A stretch of 64,000 nucleotides of DNA from Sulfuricurvum sp. GTDB taxonomy: Bacteria; Campylobacterota; Campylobacteria; Campylobacterales; Sulfurimonadaceae. Position 1 is the first letter of the stretch. Every line of letters begins with the position of its first letter. Shown piece by piece: positions 17,351 to 26,137 of the stretch. Below the pieces are notes generated by a model. That model had not been told where the DNA came from, did not search any database, and worked only from the letters and a program-made list of their open reading frames with translations. Made by a program: the position numbers and the translations under genes. The stretch spans positions 66,572 to 130,571 of the forward strand of contig JAGXHZ010000046.1 in the NCBI GenBank assembly GCA_024635855.1, read 5' to 3'.

Positions 17351-18894
17351 TGCTTACCTCGTAAGAACAACCAATACACAAGTGCAAACGATGCATCGTA
17401 CAATCCTACCAAGAGGGCAATCCCATCCAATGTCCCTGCCATATAAAGGGCAATAAATACTGAGGCACATACCGCACGTATCGATGCGGTAAACTCCGCA
17501 AAACGATGCGGATCACTGTGGAGCCCATACCAATGTGCTAACCCCGTCCCAATCATAAAAGCAAATACAATGTACTCATAGGTTCCGCTAAAATGAAATC
17601 CCAGCAGAGGAAAAAGTGCCGCACCGCCGAGGATGAGGATCACCCCACCCCCTGCATCACTCAAAAAACCGCTTAGATGGTAGAGTTTTAACGGTGAATC
17701 AAGTTTTAATTTAAGCCTCTCATAGGTAATCCATAGCACCATTCCCACAAGTAACGCACCGATCAATGCTCTAAGGCTCAAGAAAGGCTCTACCGCCCCG
17801 CTAAATCCTGCTTCGATAATCCCTGCTATCGTGAGGACAAGGGCCATCAGGGCCATTAACACCGTCCATATGATTGCATACACACGACGAAACAGATTCG
17901 GCAAAAGATAATGGAGAATCGACAGCGCCATAAACGCCACCCCAAGCCCCATCGCAATATGCGCATGCCCGACAACCAAATCGTTGCGATGGATCAAAGC
18001 GCGAATTTCAGGGATAAAGAGAAAATTGCCCTCCACATCGACAAAGACAAATGCCCAAATCGAGAGGATCAAATACGGATTCGTTTTAAAGCTCACCCCC
18101 GCATCGCGTAACCATACCCACAACAATGGGAGGTATAACAGGGTTAAATACTGAAAAAACCACTCCTCACTGTAGCTCAAACTGTGAAAAAAATTACGGA
18201 TAATGAGAGAGAGGGCATAACCGACAAGCGGTACAATCCACAACCAATGCCAGCGGGGTTTAAACTCCTCTGAACCTACCAGCTTGATGAGAAGATAATA
18301 GATCGGAATCAGGGTAAAACTCATCCCCAATGTATTATCCCCATGCGGCCCCACAAGGGTCTGCTCCACCTGACCGTAATCGGGATTCATAAGTACGACC
18401 AACGCGATGGGTGCTGCGATAACAGCCACAAGTGAGACATTAACCCATAAAGGACGTTTTTCATAGCGGCGCAGCGCATCTATAAGGGCTAAAAGATAAA
18501 ACAGACCGCTAAATGCCAGTAAAAAGTTCAGCTGATACGGAAAATCGTAAAACGGCAATCCTCGAATGTTCCCAAATAGCAAAGCCATAGACATAAAGAG
18601 TAAAAAGAGGTTCCAAACGACAAAATAACGGCGCAAATGAGCTATTGCGGTTTCGGACAAAACTCCCTCTTTCTGAAACAGGGCAAACGGCAACAGCGAG
18701 AGCATCAACGGGAAAAAACCGTACAACATCTGCGAAATATGGATCGACCGTGCACGCTCAGGCGAGAGAAGCGTCATGGAACCATCCAGACCTAGCATCT
18801 CTACCGCATAAACCAACCCCGCAAAAAGTCCTAAAATCAACCATACAAAAGCTAAAGGAAGCTCATCGTTTATGAATTTGCTTAACAATGCCAT
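17347..18894 (-). CDS. Divergent haem-copper oxidase subunit I-like membrane protein
   Basis: About 515 aa with about 12-14 helices. The order of His motifs recalls subunit I/NorB/CcoN proteins: RSIHISQMLYG (His52, low-spin haem position), GPHGDNTLGMSF (His184, where CcoN has its helix VI His), and VVGHAHIAMGLG (His310/312, the HxH haem pair). The usual His-His pair that completes the CuB site is not evident; a single His237 (NFFHSLS) may lie there. The protein may thus be an unusual O2 or NO reductase, or a haem protein without a full binuclear centre. The start is ATG 18894 or TTG 18888 (GGAGG 6 nt upstream). It lies inside the 3' end of the ATPase gene. Confidence 0.7.
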   Translation of the reverse strand: MALLSKFINDELPLAFVWLILGLFAGLVYAVEMLGLDGSMTLLSPERARSIHISQMLYGFFPLMLSLLPFALFQKEGVLSETAIAHLRRYFVVWNLFLLFMSMALLFGNIRGLPFYDFPYQLNFLLAFSGLFYLLALIDALRRYEKRPLWVNVSLVAVIAAPIALVVLMNPDYGQVEQTLVGPHGDNTLGMSFTLIPIYYLLIKLVGSEEFKPRWHWLWIVPLVGYALSLIIRNFFHSLSYSEEWFFQYLTLLYLPLLWVWLRDAGVSFKTNPYLILSIWAFVFVDVEGNFLFIPEIRALIHRNDLVVGHAHIAMGLGVAFMALSILHYLLPNLFRRVYAIIWTVLMALMALVLTIAGIIEAGFSGAVEPFLSLRALIGALLVGMVLWITYERLKLKLDSPLKLYHLSGFLSDAGGGVILILGGAALFPLLGFHFSGTYEYIVFAFMIGTGLAHWYGLHSDPHRFAEFTASIRAVCASVFIALYMAGTLDGIALLVGLYDASFALVYWLFLRGKQ

Positions 18895-19498
18895 CCTCCA
18901 TCTCAATAATGATATCTGCATAATCGGCTATTTTTTTATCATGCGACGCCACGACAAAGCCTGTCCCCTCACCCGCGAAACGTTTAAAGAGTTCATACAC
19001 CCCAAGTGCATTTTTCGTATCCAGATTTCCTGTCGGCTCATCGGCAAAAACAATCGAAGGACGATTGATAAGGGCACGGGCAATCGCGGCACGCTGACGC
19101 TCACCCCCCGATACTTCATCGCTATAGCGACTTCCTAACTTCTCAATCCCGAGTTCGGCAAGAAGCGGATCGATCAATGTCGTATCCAGTGCCGCCAACG
19201 CTATGTTTTCACGCAAAGTCAGATAAGAGATCAAATAATGAAACTGAAATACAAACCCGATGTTGATACGACGAAAACGGTCAATATCACCAAGTTCCTG
19301 CAAAGACTTACCATCGTACCGGACAACGCCGAGTGATGGCTGAAGCAGCGTCGAGAGAATAGAGAGAAGGGTTGTTTTCCCGCTTCCGCTCTCGCCGATA
19401 ATCGCGGTAAAACTTCCCGGTAGAATCTCGATATCAACACCGTTTAATACTTTCTCGTGAGCGTAAAAATGTTCTAAAGCCTGTGCTTCGATTCTCAT
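18863..19498 (-). CDS. ABC transporter ATPase, LolD/MacB type
   Basis: 211 aa, a single nucleotide-binding domain. Walker A is GESGSGKTT (residues ~35-43), the signature is VSGGERQR, Walker B is IVFADEP, and the D-loop is GNLDTKN. These forms are typical of LolD/MacB/FtsE ATPases that partner FtsX-like permeases, and the permease gene is directly upstream with a 4-bp overlap. Such systems drive mechanical work (lipoprotein release, cofactor or enzyme maturation) rather than ordinary import. Confidence 0.93.
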   Translation of the reverse strand: MRIEAQALEHFYAHEKVLNGVDIEILPGSFTAIIGESGSGKTTLLSILSTLLQPSLGVVRYDGKSLQELGDIDRFRRINIGFVFQFHYLISYLTLRENIALAALDTTLIDPLLAELGIEKLGSRYSDEVSGGERQRAAIARALINRPSIVFADEPTGNLDTKNALGVYELFKRFAGEGTGFVVASHDKKIADYADIIIEMEDGIVKQIHKR

Positions 19499-20574
19499 GC
19501 TCCACCTCGCTGAATCAAACTCATCGGATCGATGCGAGAGGCATAAAGGGCAGGGAGAAATGTCCCCAGGAGCGCCATCGTTACCGAAACAATGAAAACA
19601 TTAATCATCAATACGGTAGTTATCTCGCCATTAATGTAACCTTGAAATTTATCGGCATGTTCAATCAGCTCCAAGATTCCAAGAGAAGCACCTAATGCTA
19701 CCGCATAAGCGACAAGGGCAATAATCAATGTCTCACTCAAAAGTTTAAAAATAATCACGCGAGAGGAGAGTCCGATGGAGCGCATAATCCCAAACTCTCC
19801 CTTGCGATCATTCACTACCATACTCATCATACTGACAATCCCCAAAATACCCATCAAAAATGCCATCGCACCGATTACATCCGAACTGGTTTGGATAATT
19901 TTGAACTGATTGTAGGAGTCAATGAAACTATCCGTCGTTTTTGCTTCAATATCGCTGCTCAATGTATTTATCTGCGTTACTATAGCTTCGCTTTTCCCCA
20001 AATCATTGAGACTCACGAGAAAAATAGAGGCACTTTTATGAAATAATTCCCCCGCATCGGAGAGATTCATCACTACTCCGCCGTCTTCAAATCCGATACG
20101 ACTTTTAAATACACCGCTGACAACAAACTCTTTTTTGGAAAGAACAATCGTTTTCGGATGTTTGAGAGTCTCAAAAATTTTTGACCCTAATATCACTTCA
20201 TCTTCTTTAGGATATCTCCCCGATGCAAGGGTATAACTGTCATATCGGTTATCACTTACCCCGTAAATAGCGACAATAGGGAGTTTATCGACCGGGGCAG
20301 CTCCCAAAATCAGGGCACTTGACTCTTTTACCCCTTTTATTTTTCGAATCTCTGCACTCAGTGAGTTATTAATATCACTGAAAAAAGTATCGGCGATCCC
20401 TTTTTGGGTAACGATAATATCACCATCGGTTTTAAGCATTGCGCTGTACATGCTCACGACTCCACCCGATATCGCACTGATAAGAAAAATAGCAGCAATG
20501 GAAACGCTCATGCTGATAAAAATAAGCGCTGTTTTAAATCGATTTTTACGCAGGGCTTTGAGCGGTGTAATCAC
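19495..20574 (-). CDS. FtsX/MacB-type ABC permease
   Basis: 359 aa. One N-terminal helix (~12-35), a large periplasmic MacB-like core domain (~40-240) and three C-terminal helices, the standard FtsX topology. The segment after the second helix (VVNDRKGEFGIMRSIGLSSR) is the conserved coupling region of MacB/LolC permeases. Coupled by 4-bp overlaps to the ATPase below and to a small secreted protein above. Likely cargo: a periplasmic or lipid component of the same operon. Confidence 0.9.
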   Translation of the reverse strand: MITPLKALRKNRFKTALIFISMSVSIAAIFLISAISGGVVSMYSAMLKTDGDIIVTQKGIADTFFSDINNSLSAEIRKIKGVKESSALILGAAPVDKLPIVAIYGVSDNRYDSYTLASGRYPKEDEVILGSKIFETLKHPKTIVLSKKEFVVSGVFKSRIGFEDGGVVMNLSDAGELFHKSASIFLVSLNDLGKSEAIVTQINTLSSDIEAKTTDSFIDSYNQFKIIQTSSDVIGAMAFLMGILGIVSMMSMVVNDRKGEFGIMRSIGLSSRVIIFKLLSETLIIALVAYAVALGASLGILELIEHADKFQGYINGEITTVLMINVFIVSVTMALLGTFLPALYASRIDPMSLIQRGGA

Positions 20575-21029
20575 TGCTCAATCGCTTTTTTAAGTTCAGC
20601 CGGCGTAGAGATAAACTCTACCTTTGTCAGAAAGTTCCCTCGAAATTTCATTACGGTGATCTTATCTTCTTGCGCAGGAAAGTTTAAGCCCTGCTCTTCA
20701 TCTTGGATCAAAAGAACCGTATGGGTATATTTACGCATTTTAGGCAGTGCGAAACTCTCCGTGATAAATTTAGGCATTTGGCTGATATCTGCGACAAAAG
20801 CCGCTTTATTTTTGGCTAGATACCCTTTTTCTTGAACGGTAAGGTATTCATTCACCGTCGCACCCGTCCCTTTTTCAAACGCCATAATAAGCGTTTTCGG
20901 CATCGCTTTGAGTGTGTAACGCTTTCCAAACTGATCGTTCAAATCCAACGGCATAACCGATTGACCGACTTTATAAGGAGCGGCCCACATACTGAGTGCT
21001 ACAAATAGTAAAATGATAACCTTTTTCAT
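20571..21029 (-). CDS. Secreted thioredoxin-fold-like protein without CxxC
   Basis: 152 aa with a signal peptide (cleavage near MWAAP). The mature part begins with YKVGQSVMPLDLNDQFGKRY, similar to the start of AhpC/TlpA-type thioredoxin folds, but there is no CxxC. Fold assignment is tentative. It is the first gene of the coupled operon that ends with YceI, starting 61 bp upstream of the next minus-strand gene's stop. A periplasmic chaperone or metal/cofactor carrier role would suit the context. Confidence 0.7.
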   Translation of the reverse strand: MKKVIILLFVALSMWAAPYKVGQSVMPLDLNDQFGKRYTLKAMPKTLIMAFEKGTGATVNEYLTVQEKGYLAKNKAAFVADISQMPKFITESFALPKMRKYTHTVLLIQDEEQGLNFPAQEDKITVMKFRGNFLTKVEFISTPAELKKAIEQ

Positions 21030-21090
21030 AATAAACCCTTATAACGTAGTGAAGTGACGAAAGTATAAAGGAAAAAAGGATAATTAACGG

Positions 21091-22086
21091 TTAATGCGTC
21101 AGCTTACTGAGTAGCTTTTCTAATTCCGTATGCTGTTCGAGGGTAAGGGCGAAACTCTCGTCCATTACCTTATCAAGATGATTCATCTCGGTGAGGGTAA
21201 TTCCGAACGGATCTTTTTTCGCCACTTTGCTTCCTCCCGAACCGATAACGACATTATCAAGTTTTTTGGAGCTGTGACGGATAAAATAGGTTAGAAAGTA
21301 TCCGCCGGAGTGATCTTTTTCAATCGCAACCACGACACGTGCGGCATTCGAACCGTTCCATGAGAGATCCGGTGCAATGATTTTGAAATCATCGACACTA
21401 AGGTAGCCGACGTATACTTTCGTATAGATATCGTGATAGCGTTGGGTTGCAACACGACGAAAGAAATCAACATCAATCGGATCACGTCCACGCAAAGAAC
21501 GGAGCATCCACGAGAGCGTCGCATAATATTTAAACGCCGCAACTTTTAACTCTTCGGCATGCGCAATCTTAGCACTCTCAACACGAATCATCGGAGCACG
21601 CTCAGACTTGGAACTCAAACGTTCCAAAATATGGCGTGCACTGTAAGGTTTTGTCAGCCATACCGATGCATAGGGAGGAAGATCGGAGGTTCCCGTCGCC
21701 CCTTCATTTAAAACCAAAAGAGCTTTGACACTATAGCGAGGGAAGAGAACCTCAAGCAATGCCCGTTTTTTGCGAAGCCGTTTTTTCAGATTGCTCACCG
21801 ACTTAACGAGGGTCATTTCAACAAAATAGAGTTCTTTATCGGTGAACAAGAGACCGTCAAACTCTCCGATCTCTTTATGGCGAGCACGATAAATAATCTG
21901 CCCTTTCCAGCTCACCGAGAGGGCATCGCTCATTGCACGGGTACGATTTTTATGCGGTCCTTTGATGATAAAACTTTTAATTTTAGGTTCGTTGGCGGCA
22001 TAGCGGAGGAGCTTTTCGTAGATGTAGTTCTCATACACTTCCCCCTCAAACGAGCGAAATGCACTGATGTATCCCTCATCTTCCAT
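21091..22086 (-). CDS. Unknown protein with PD-(D/E)xK nuclease-like region; 5' end probably frameshifted
   Basis: 331 aa from ATG 22086 (AAGGGA 6 nt upstream). The region GEFDGLLFTDKELYFVEMTL has the spacing of acidic and Thr/Lys-like residues seen in restriction-endonuclease-like folds (D...ExT). The C-terminal half is not recognised. The frame remains open for about 48 codons upstream of this start and reads like real protein, with no start codon in frame. A start with a ribosome site lies one frame off at 22253. The intact gene was therefore probably about 387 codons. Confidence 0.65.
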   Translation of the reverse strand: MEDEGYISAFRSFEGEVYENYIYEKLLRYAANEPKIKSFIIKGPHKNRTRAMSDALSVSWKGQIIYRARHKEIGEFDGLLFTDKELYFVEMTLVKSVSNLKKRLRKKRALLEVLFPRYSVKALLVLNEGATGTSDLPPYASVWLTKPYSARHILERLSSKSERAPMIRVESAKIAHAEELKVAAFKYYATLSWMLRSLRGRDPIDVDFFRRVATQRYHDIYTKVYVGYLSVDDFKIIAPDLSWNGSNAARVVVAIEKDHSGGYFLTYFIRHSSKKLDNVVIGSGGSKVAKKDPFGITLTEMNHLDKVMDESFALTLEQHTELEKLLSKLTH

Positions 22087-22253
22087 CGTCAATCCCTTTG
22101 CTTCAAGAGAGAGAAGATGATCTATATTGTAGTCATAATATAAAAGATTATCACCGAGTTCTGCATCGCCCTCAGGGATAACGGTATGGTCGAATGTTAG
22201 GATGGGAGCCTCTTTTGGCGGATTAGGGTACTCTCACAAATACCCGCTAACAT
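22087..22253 (-). other. Out-of-frame 5' extension of the preceding gene
   Basis: Reading on the minus strand, ATG 22253 (AAGG 4 nt upstream) gives MLAGICEST, then would run to a stop at 22197. The other frame gives PNPPKEAPILTFDHTV and continues without stop into the 21091 gene. Adding one C at 22226-22228 (GGG on the plus strand) would join them as STPNPPKEA. This suggests a one-base deletion or sequencing error in a short homopolymer. Confidence 0.55.
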
Positions 22254-22309
22254 TTTACCTTATTTTTGCCCTAACACTACTCTAAAGATCATCATGATAT
22301 ACTTTATTT

Positions 22310-22915
22310 ATGCAAAACCGACCGACCGAAGATCAAATCCGTACTCAATTCGTCACTTCGTTGATGGAATACTTTAAAATCGAAGAGGACATTAACCTCC
22401 GTGCGCACGTCGCCGATTTGGTACGCACTATTCACCCTTCACAATACCGTGAGTTTTTTCGCCGCTTATCCCTTCGGGAAATGCCCTATAAAAACGGCTT
22501 TGAAAAAATCGCCCTCATCGCGGAAGAGTTCGAGACTCAAGCACTCACCCCCATCGACCAAGAAGCACAAGAGCGTGCAGAAAACTTATACCGTCTAATG
22601 TACGATATCAGACGGGATGTGAGCTTGGTAAGAGACGGTGAGAAAAGTGCGCTGGAGCGGTTTGAGGCAATCCGCTTTACTTCGATCAAACATGTAAACG
22701 AAGAGAAACTTTTACTCGATGAAACCGACATCAATGTCGTCAAAGTACTTACAAAACGGTGGATTTACGACTATGTCTCATTGGATCGAAGCCTCTTCTC
22801 ATCTCGTGTTACCCATGAATACCGCAACGAAATCCTCCGTCGTGAACGGGAAAAAAATGAGCTGTTAGCCGCTCCGTTAAAAGCCAAACTCATAACATCG
22901 GTTAAACGTACATGA
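22310..22915 (+). CDS. Unknown soluble helical protein
   Basis: 201 aa, charged, predicted mainly helical, no signal peptide or membrane segment. I do not recognise a family. Shine-Dalgarno is weak. It overlaps the next gene by 4 bp (ATGA), so the two are co-translated. The partner has a winged-helix/replication-protein look, so this one may be an accessory DNA- or helicase-associated factor. Confidence 0.75.
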   Translation: MQNRPTEDQIRTQFVTSLMEYFKIEEDINLRAHVADLVRTIHPSQYREFFRRLSLREMPYKNGFEKIALIAEEFETQALTPIDQEAQERAENLYRLMYDIRRDVSLVRDGEKSALERFEAIRFTSIKHVNEEKLLLDETDINVVKVLTKRWIYDYVSLDRSLFSSRVTHEYRNEILRREREKNELLAAPLKAKLITSVKRT

Positions 22916-23793
22916 TTACCCTTCCGACAGCCCTGATCGATCGGGAAGATTTGAGTTTGATGGAGCGGGCGCTCCTTCCCCTCATCGCACGTCACACACA
23001 GCAATGGGGAGATAAGCCGCGCGACATTGATGCCGCTACCCTTGCGCAAGCGCTCCGCCACAACCCGAGAGAAGTGATCGAAGCCCTCGATAGCATGGTT
23101 AAAAAAGGGGTGTTAAAGACCATTCGCCGCAAAAGTGCGCAAGGGGTAATGATCTATTATACCTTTGCTCCGATTGAGACAATCACTTCAGCACTCCTCT
23201 CCCTCACTCCGAGTGAATACAGTGACAGCAACTATTTTCTCAATCTCTCGAATGAAATCCATGAGGAGCTACATGCTTTTGCACTGGAGTTGTGTGATCG
23301 GGAGGGATTACGACGGGAATTATTTGAGGATTTTACCCTGTATCAACGCTCTAAAAACAACCGTTCGTTTGACTGGTGCGCTGAGTTCGAGCGGTGGGCA
23401 CGCAAAGAGATCGCTTCCAATGCTCCGGTTGTAGCATCAGCTCAAGCTCTGGCTGAAGCTAAACCGACCACCGAAGAGTTCGAGATGGCGCAATATTTCA
23501 TCCGCCACCTCGCCTCCATCGATCCGCAATTCGAAGAACCGTTCGATGTGAAAAGCTGGGCGGCTCAGATCAAACTCCTGATCGAGACGGGCGGTTACAC
23601 ACTGCTTGACATCAAATCGGCGATTGATTGGCTCTTTAGTGTCAAAGGCGATTGGTTCCGTCCCAATGTTCCCGATGCCTACCATTTGCGTAAACATTTT
23701 AAACGGCTTATCGCCCATACCCGTTCATTTCGTGACGGTAAACCCCGTCTTCCTGACGGGATTGATCTGTTCGATCTTTACGAGCAGATGTAA
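22912..23793 (+). CDS. Winged-helix protein resembling phage/plasmid replication initiators
   Basis: 293 aa. The N-terminal ~80 residues look like a winged helix (RHNPREVIEALDSMVKKGVL, then a basic strand). The C-terminal part ends with AIDWLFSVKGDWFRPNVPDA and YHLRKHFKRLI. That Trp-Phe pattern with an LRKHF helix is common at the end of phage replication O/DnaD-like helicase-recruiting proteins. Function is inferred only from this resemblance. No other phage genes are near, and codon use looks like the host. Confidence 0.65.
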   Translation: MITLPTALIDREDLSLMERALLPLIARHTQQWGDKPRDIDAATLAQALRHNPREVIEALDSMVKKGVLKTIRRKSAQGVMIYYTFAPIETITSALLSLTPSEYSDSNYFLNLSNEIHEELHAFALELCDREGLRRELFEDFTLYQRSKNNRSFDWCAEFERWARKEIASNAPVVASAQALAEAKPTTEEFEMAQYFIRHLASIDPQFEEPFDVKSWAAQIKLLIETGGYTLLDIKSAIDWLFSVKGDWFRPNVPDAYHLRKHFKRLIAHTRSFRDGKPRLPDGIDLFDLYEQM

Positions 23794-23795
23794 CG

Positions 23796-24944
23796 TCAGT
23801 TAAGAATAAACTCTATTCGTCGATTTTTCGATCGCCCCTCTTCATTTTCGTTTGAAGCTACCGGATTGACATCTCCCATCCCGTTAACCATGATTACACC
23901 CGAGTCAATCCCCTGCGTTAACAGATAATCCGCTACTATTTTTGCACGTGCTTGGGAGAGGATAATGTTTGTAGCGTATTGTGCTTTAAGGCGTTGCGGA
24001 GGAATATTGTCCGTATATCCATTGATCGCTACCGATTTATAGTTACCCGATTTAAAACTTTTTGCCCATTCTCGTAAACGCTCTTTTCCTACTTCACTCA
24101 AGGCGACAACCCGACTCTCAAATAACTGAAAATTTCTGAAATATGGCGCAGGTGAAAGTGACGAGGCAACCTGTTTTTCAGGAATCGGCGTGATCGGGTC
24201 AGGTAGAGTTTCCACTTTTGGCTCCACCGCGACAACTGCGATAGGAGCTTCTGTTTTAACTTCCGCTACAACAGCCGCCGGTTCCTCTTTGATCGGTTTT
24301 ACCGCCTCAACTTTTTCTACCTTGGAGATAGGTTTAATCGGCTCTGCCATTGCAATATTTACAGCACTCTGTCCCGGCTTTAGTTTCTCCAACTCCATCA
24401 TCACGCACGCCCCTTTCACATCACGGGCGGTGAGGGTATACGTGTTTCCTTTTCGTTGCCATTGCGAATTTTTAAGCGGCTTGAGGTCTTGATCTAACCC
24501 CTGATATTTTCTCACGCCGTACCCTTTTGGTACATTGACGGTGAGAATATTCTCTGCCGTGACACAATCAGGACTCCCCTTACAATCTCCCCCACTGAGA
24601 AGAATTTTGACGATACCGTTCTCATCAGAAACTAAAAAATCATCTCTCAACGCACGTTGAAGATAAGAGTAGCGATCCGTATTGGCAAAAGAGAGTTTCG
24701 TCATCCCCTCTTTTGTTTTTTCAATAGTATGATTCGCAGGACGGACATAAACGATTCGAGTCGAGTCGAACCCTTTTTCAAACATAAAACCGTAATTTTT
24801 ATTTTTTTCGCCTTGATAATTAAAATGGAAAATACCTTCCGAAAAATCAGCCTGCGGATAAAAAATCATCTCCGACACATCCGCTGAAACACTGCTCCAG
24901 CTCAACCATAACCCTAATAATCCGACTGCCATTTTAGTTTGCAT
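23796..24944 (-). CDS. OmpA-family outer-membrane/peptidoglycan-binding protein
   Basis: 382 aa. Signal peptide (cleavage near SVSAD), an N-terminal domain of about 190 residues that I do not recognise, a Lys/Pro/Val/Glu-rich linker (~205-265), and a C-terminal OmpA domain. The OmpA domain has INGYTDN, LSQARAKIVADYL and SKNRRIEF, with the Asp and Arg that bind diaminopimelate. ATG 24944 is preferred (GAGG 5 nt upstream) over the GTG at 24950. It anchors the outer membrane to peptidoglycan; the long linker would span the periplasm. Converges with the helicase-adaptor-like gene. Confidence 0.9.
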   Translation of the reverse strand: MQTKMAVGLLGLWLSWSSVSADVSEMIFYPQADFSEGIFHFNYQGEKNKNYGFMFEKGFDSTRIVYVRPANHTIEKTKEGMTKLSFANTDRYSYLQRALRDDFLVSDENGIVKILLSGGDCKGSPDCVTAENILTVNVPKGYGVRKYQGLDQDLKPLKNSQWQRKGNTYTLTARDVKGACVMMELEKLKPGQSAVNIAMAEPIKPISKVEKVEAVKPIKEEPAAVVAEVKTEAPIAVVAVEPKVETLPDPITPIPEKQVASSLSPAPYFRNFQLFESRVVALSEVGKERLREWAKSFKSGNYKSVAINGYTDNIPPQRLKAQYATNIILSQARAKIVADYLLTQGIDSGVIMVNGMGDVNPVASNENEEGRSKNRRIEFILN

Positions 24945-25010
24945 TATCACCTCACTGTAATAAAGGGATGATACAATAAATCAAACCAATTTTCGGTTAA
25001 AGGAGTACCA

Positions 25011-25778
25011 ATGAATCTACTCTCCCTTTTTTTAAACCACACTCTCACAACCGCCACCGTTCAATATGCTCTTGATCTTACCCTCGTACGCGGAATTGAA
25101 AACGGCTATTACGGTAAAAACAAAACATTGCATGTCGTCTTGTCGCCGTTTGGAGTTCTTACCTTGATCGCCGAAGAGAAAAAAGAGATACTTGATGCCC
25201 TTTCTTTACTCAACATTTCATTAGATTTGCAAAACCTCATCACCCAAGATTATCCGATCCGTATCGATCCGCAATTGGGTACACTTTTCCAAGTAACCAA
25301 TGAAGCCATTACATTGCGTGAAGCCTCAATACTGAATCTAAACGTTATTGCCCTTGCCATAAGCCAAAGCGTCGGATTGGAGCATTACGAGAAACGGCTC
25401 GATACCCTCTTCTCCCAAAGCCGCCGCATTGTTGAATCGATCCATACCTTCTCCATCAGTCGCCGTTCCCATCTAATGCAGTTTGCCAAACGCCTCGCCC
25501 TTACCCGCCATGACATGGTAAGCAATCTGTTGCTACTCGACAAACCCAATATATTATGGGATGATGAAGAGGCAGAGACGTTATACAACCGTTTGGCCTT
25601 TGTCCTTGAACTCTACGATCGTCACGAAATAGCGCTCTCCAAACTCTCTCAGATCAAGGAAGATGTCATGCTTGTCATGGATATCATTAACCATAAAAAA
25701 AGTGAGTTTTTGGAATGGATTATTATTATTTTGATTGCTGTCGAAATTGTGATGGGCGTCATTGACTTCATCCGCTAA
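25011..25778 (+). CDS. RMD1/YagE (DUF155) family protein
   Basis: 255 aa. The C-terminal half matches the RMD1/DUF155 family: WDDEEAETLYNRLAFVLELYDR followed by a helical stretch and a single C-terminal transmembrane helix (EWIIIILIAVEIVMGVIDFI). Eukaryotic members sit in mitochondrial or peroxisomal membranes; bacterial function is unknown. AAAGGAG precedes the ATG. It stands alone between an OmpA gene and a cytochrome c gene. Confidence 0.85.
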   Translation: MNLLSLFLNHTLTTATVQYALDLTLVRGIENGYYGKNKTLHVVLSPFGVLTLIAEEKKEILDALSLLNISLDLQNLITQDYPIRIDPQLGTLFQVTNEAITLREASILNLNVIALAISQSVGLEHYEKRLDTLFSQSRRIVESIHTFSISRRSHLMQFAKRLALTRHDMVSNLLLLDKPNILWDDEEAETLYNRLAFVLELYDRHEIALSKLSQIKEDVMLVMDIINHKKSEFLEWIIIILIAVEIVMGVIDFIR

Positions 25779-25809
25779 TGTAAACAACAATAGAGCGGAA
25801 TAGGTTTTA

Positions 25810-25818
25810 TGCTACAAT
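25810..25818 (+). promoter_or_regulatory. Extended -10 promoter of the cytochrome c gene
   Basis: TGCTACAAT is an extended -10 (TGnTAnAAT) 28 bp before the cytochrome c start, with GGAGG between them. Confidence 0.55.
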
Positions 25819-25846
25819 AATCTTATCTACATTTGGAGGTGATCGC

Positions 25847-26137
25847 ATGATGAAAAAATTGGTTGTTTTGAGTGTGTTAGGGATATCGGCATTAATGGCT
25901 GCGGACGGAGCTAAACTCTACGGTGCCAAATGTGCCGAATGTCATGGAGCTAACGGTAAAGATACCGCGATCTCAGGTAAAGCGATCGCCGGCGACGCTG
26001 CAGTGCTCACAAAACTCTCCGGCTATAAAGCCGGAACTTTCGGTGGGGATCAAAAAGTAACGATGCAAGCATCTTTGGATGGTTTAAACGATGACGATCT
26101 AAAAGCTATCGCGGGACACGTCGGTACTCTAAAATAG
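25847..26137 (+). CDS. Small periplasmic class I cytochrome c (c553-like)
   Basis: 96 aa with a Sec signal (cleavage near LMAAD). The haem site is CAECH in the first third, and a Met in KVTMQASL is the likely sixth ligand. This is the soluble c553-type electron carrier that passes electrons between the bc1 complex or periplasmic dehydrogenases and cbb3 oxidase in this phylum. GGAGG is 7 nt before the first ATG. Its end overlaps the convergent CBS-GGDEF gene by 9 bp. Confidence 0.93.
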   Translation: MMKKLVVLSVLGISALMAADGAKLYGAKCAECHGANGKDTAISGKAIAGDAAVLTKLSGYKAGTFGGDQKVTMQASLDGLNDDDLKAIAGHVGTLK

